This document shows positions 5,605 to 7,443 of a stretch of 7,443 nt of DNA, one piece after another. A program made the position numbers and the translations under genes. The DNA lies in the NCBI GenBank assembly GCA_937892995.1, contig CALBJS010000298.1, positions 1 to 7,443 on the forward strand, read 5' to 3'. Position 1 is the first letter of the stretch, and each line of letters opens with the position of its first letter. Source of the stretch: an uncultured Peptococcaceae bacterium (GTDB taxonomy: Bacteria > Bacillota > Desulfitobacteriia > Desulfitobacteriales > Syntrophobotulaceae). The notes under the pieces were generated by a model. The model worked only from the letters and a program-made list of their open reading frames with translations. It did no database searches and had not been told where the DNA came from.

Positions 5605-6528
5605 ATGAAACACAAAGAAGAAGGTTGGGGTTGGATGTTAGCTGTCGACTTTTTCTTCGCCGGTATGGGTGGGGGAATGCTTCTTATAGCCGGAATCGCA
5701 GATTTTCTTCTCGGGGAAGGAAACACCTCTGTTCTTGGAAACTTTCTTGGGGCATTTTGTATCGCCATCGGGGCTTGTTTCTTAATACTAGAACTTGGTC
5801 GTCCTCTCCAAGCTTGGCGTGTCTTTATGAATCCTAGGGCGATTTTAACATTTGGAGCATGGACCATGACTATAGCGATTGGTGCCGGTCTTATCTATGC
5901 CTCCTTCGGTCTAAAGATGCTTCCTTGGAGCGATTGGGTTATCCTTCGGAAATTGATGGCTCTAGGCTGTATAGTAACAGGCTTAATAGTCGCGACATAT
6001 CCAGGTGTTTTGCTAGGACGGCATAAATCCAGACCATTCTGGAATGGACCTGGAATGATAGTATTATTCTTATTCTCGTCCCTCGTGACCGGTGGGGCAG
6101 CACATATTTTAAGTGCCGCTATTCTCCCGGCATACTATCCCGGGGGTTTGTCCGGTCTGCCTTTAATGGTCGCCCTCCTGTTAGGATTTCAACTCATCTT
6201 CTGGGTTGGATATCTGTGGGTCAAAATTAGCGGAACGACTGAAAGGGAGGCTAAAGCTGCTCGCAAGTGGCTGAAGGGGAATTTTTCCGGCAAATTTATA
6301 TATGGTTTTCTCCTGATAGGTACCCTTTTGCCCCTGGTATTGTTATTATTCCCAGGGACAGGAGTGATAGCGTTAGGGGCGTTTTTAGCCTTACTGGGCG
6401 GCCTGCTTATGCGTCTCTTAGTGGTTTATAGTGGGGAAGATCGTACTTGGTTACCCGGGGAGGAGTGCTACCGGGCTAGGCTACCCTTAGGTACTGAGGA
6501 ATTTTTGAAGGCTTGGAATACGAAATAA
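5605..6528 (+). CDS. NrfD/PsrC-type polytopic membrane subunit (quinone-interacting anchor)
   Basis: A 307-residue hydrophobic protein with about eight predicted transmembrane helices: roughly 11-36, 43-63, 80-102, 116-137, 150-172, 184-206, 234-255 and 257-277. Family landmarks are the Gly-rich first helix, GWGWMLAVDFFFAGMGGG (7-24), and LELGRPLQAWRVFMNPRA (62-79) after helix 2, the signature of NrfD-like subunits. The protein would hold the Fe-S and catalytic subunits at the membrane and exchange electrons with menaquinol/menaquinone without heme. The length is near the family's 300-320. A polar C-terminal tail of about 30 residues (278-307) follows the last helix. The gene starts 5 bases after the Fe-S subunit stop. 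The order catalytic-ferredoxin-NrfD is that of polysulfide, thiosulfate and related reductases, but it does not identify the substrate. Confidence 0.93.
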   Translation: MKHKEEGWGWMLAVDFFFAGMGGGMLLIAGIADFLLGEGNTSVLGNFLGAFCIAIGACFLILELGRPLQAWRVFMNPRAILTFGAWTMTIAIGAGLIYASFGLKMLPWSDWVILRKLMALGCIVTGLIVATYPGVLLGRHKSRPFWNGPGMIVLFLFSSLVTGGAAHILSAAILPAYYPGGLSGLPLMVALLLGFQLIFWVGYLWVKISGTTEREAKAARKWLKGNFSGKFIYGFLLIGTLLPLVLLLFPGTGVIALGAFLALLGGLLMRLLVVYSGEDRTWLPGEECYRARLPLGTEEFLKAWNTK

Positions 6529-6544
6529 TGTAGGGAGATATTGT

Positions 6545-7443
6545 ATGCAGCAAGAAGGTAACATCAAGGCATTGGAGAACACAAATATCTTAGATACTCC
6601 CAAGATCTTAGATCATACGGAAAGTATCTGTCCGGTCTGTTTAAAAGTTATTCCGGCAGAGATCGTTCAAGACAAAAATAAAGTAGTTTACATGCAAAAA
6701 ACTTGCCCTGAACATGGGTTGACTCTGGCCTATCTTTGGCCGGATGCTGAACACTACCTCTGGATGAATGCTTTTCGAATGCCGGAAAAGCCCCCACAAT
6801 TCCCGCAGCCTTCTTCCGAAGGCTGCCCTCAAGACTGCGGACTATGTACTTCCCATCTTCGTCACCCTACTCTGGTAGAAATCGAAGTAACGGAACAGTG
6901 TAATTTGCGTTGTCCGGTCTGTTTTATGGAAGCAGGTTCTAAAGATAGAAAAGTAGTATTGGATCCTGATTTAGAAACAATTAGGCAGATGTATGTAGAT
7001 ATTCTTAAGAAAAGCGGACCCCAGACCAGTATTCAACTTACGGGGGGAGAACCTACTACTAATAAGAATTTGACCGAAATAATTCGCATGGGTAAAGAAC
7101 TGGGTTTTTCGGCTATCGAGATCAATACCAATGGAGTAATACTCGGAAGAAATCCGTCTTATGCCCATGAGTTAGCTGAGGCTGGTGCCAGTGGTGTTTT
7201 TCTGCAATTTGATGGTTTAACCGGAGAAGTCTATGAGAAAACTCGGGGTAAAGACTTATTAAATATTAAGCTAAGAGCGATTGAGTATTGTCGAGAAGCG
7301 GGAATTCAGGTCGTCTTAGCCATGACTGTTATCTGGGGAATTAATCATGACCAGATGGGCGATGTTTTGGATTTTGCTTTACAAAATAAGGATGTACCAG
7401 AAGACGCGGCTCTTCTCCCCGGCGGTATCGACCTTTCCCCGCC
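6545..7443 (+). CDS. Cysteine-rich radical SAM protein, MJ0619/Tes-like group (partial at 3' edge)
   Basis: The first 299 residues are visible; the frame runs off the window and related proteins are about 450-550 long. The radical SAM cluster site is C119-x3-C123-x2-C126 (CNLRCPVC). GGEP at 167-170 and INTNG at 193-197 are further SAM-domain landmarks. Before the barrel there is a Cys-rich N-terminal region: CPVC (29-32) with CPEHG (54-58), resembling a small metal- or cluster-binding unit, and GCPQDCGLCTSH (93-104) with three more Cys. This arrangement is known from the group containing archaeal MJ0619-type methylases and the tetraether synthase Tes, which act on unactivated carbons in pterins or lipids; bacterial homologues include the poorly understood TrsS-type proteins. 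The substrate here is unknown. GGGAGA 6 bases before the ATG and a 16-base gap after the NrfD-type gene place it in the same operon, where maturation of, or a product for, the complex is conceivable. Confidence 0.85.
   Translation, partial: MQQEGNIKALENTNILDTPKILDHTESICPVCLKVIPAEIVQDKNKVVYMQKTCPEHGLTLAYLWPDAEHYLWMNAFRMPEKPPQFPQPSSEGCPQDCGLCTSHLRHPTLVEIEVTEQCNLRCPVCFMEAGSKDRKVVLDPDLETIRQMYVDILKKSGPQTSIQLTGGEPTTNKNLTEIIRMGKELGFSAIEINTNGVILGRNPSYAHELAEAGASGVFLQFDGLTGEVYEKTRGKDLLNIKLRAIEYCREAGIQVVLAMTVIWGINHDQMGDVLDFALQNKDVPEDAALLPGGIDLSP

Noticed and set aside
5466..5867. A 133-codon - strand frame opposite the Fe-S and NrfD-type genes
   Set aside because: It is a shadow of two well-supported + strand genes, with no family resemblance.

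Overview
The window reads as part of an anaerobic, moderately AT-rich Firmicutes chromosome, most like the Peptococcaceae (Desulfitobacterium/Desulfosporosinus/Dehalobacter type). The reasons are strong AGGAGG-like ribosome binding sites, tight same-strand gene packing, a membrane iron-sulfur molybdoenzyme module, a radical SAM protein and a sigma-54 promoter. The genus is inferred, not proven. All seven genes lie on the + strand.

Left part (1-2507): the C-terminal 82 codons of a metallo-beta-lactamase-fold hydrolase (1-251); a single-domain Old Yellow Enzyme-type flavin oxidoreductase (331-1380); and an aminoglycoside/choline phosphotransferase-fold protein with an unusual catalytic loop (1443-2507). 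They are 79 and 62 bases apart, and no strong terminator is visible between them. They may be co-transcribed, but nothing ties them to one pathway.

Middle (2508-2802): a 295-base, very AT-rich gap with no convincing gene. It holds a textbook -24/-12 (sigma-54) promoter at 2661-2678, TGGCAC-N5-TTGCA. A perfect TTGAAA-N4-TTTCAA inverted repeat lies about 96 bases upstream of the -24 element, where an enhancer-binding activator could sit. The predicted transcript has a leader of about 115 bases.

Right part (2803-7443): a tight four-gene operon with gaps of 1, 5 and 16 bases. It encodes a bis-molybdopterin catalytic subunit of the acetylene-hydratase-like branch of the DMSO reductase superfamily, a four-cluster ferredoxin-type electron-transfer subunit, an eight-helix NrfD/PsrC-type quinone-interacting membrane anchor, and the first 299 codons of a cysteine-rich radical SAM protein of the MJ0619/Tes-like group. 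The first three form a complete iron-sulfur molybdoenzyme that would move electrons between a substrate and the menaquinone pool. The catalytic subunit has no Tat signal, so the complex probably faces the cytoplasm. The Asp that acts in acetylene hydratase is a His here, so a hydratase role is unlikely and the substrate is unknown. The radical SAM gene in the same operon is the most unexpected partner. Together with the sigma-54 control it suggests a specialised, inducible respiratory or redox system that I cannot match to a described one.
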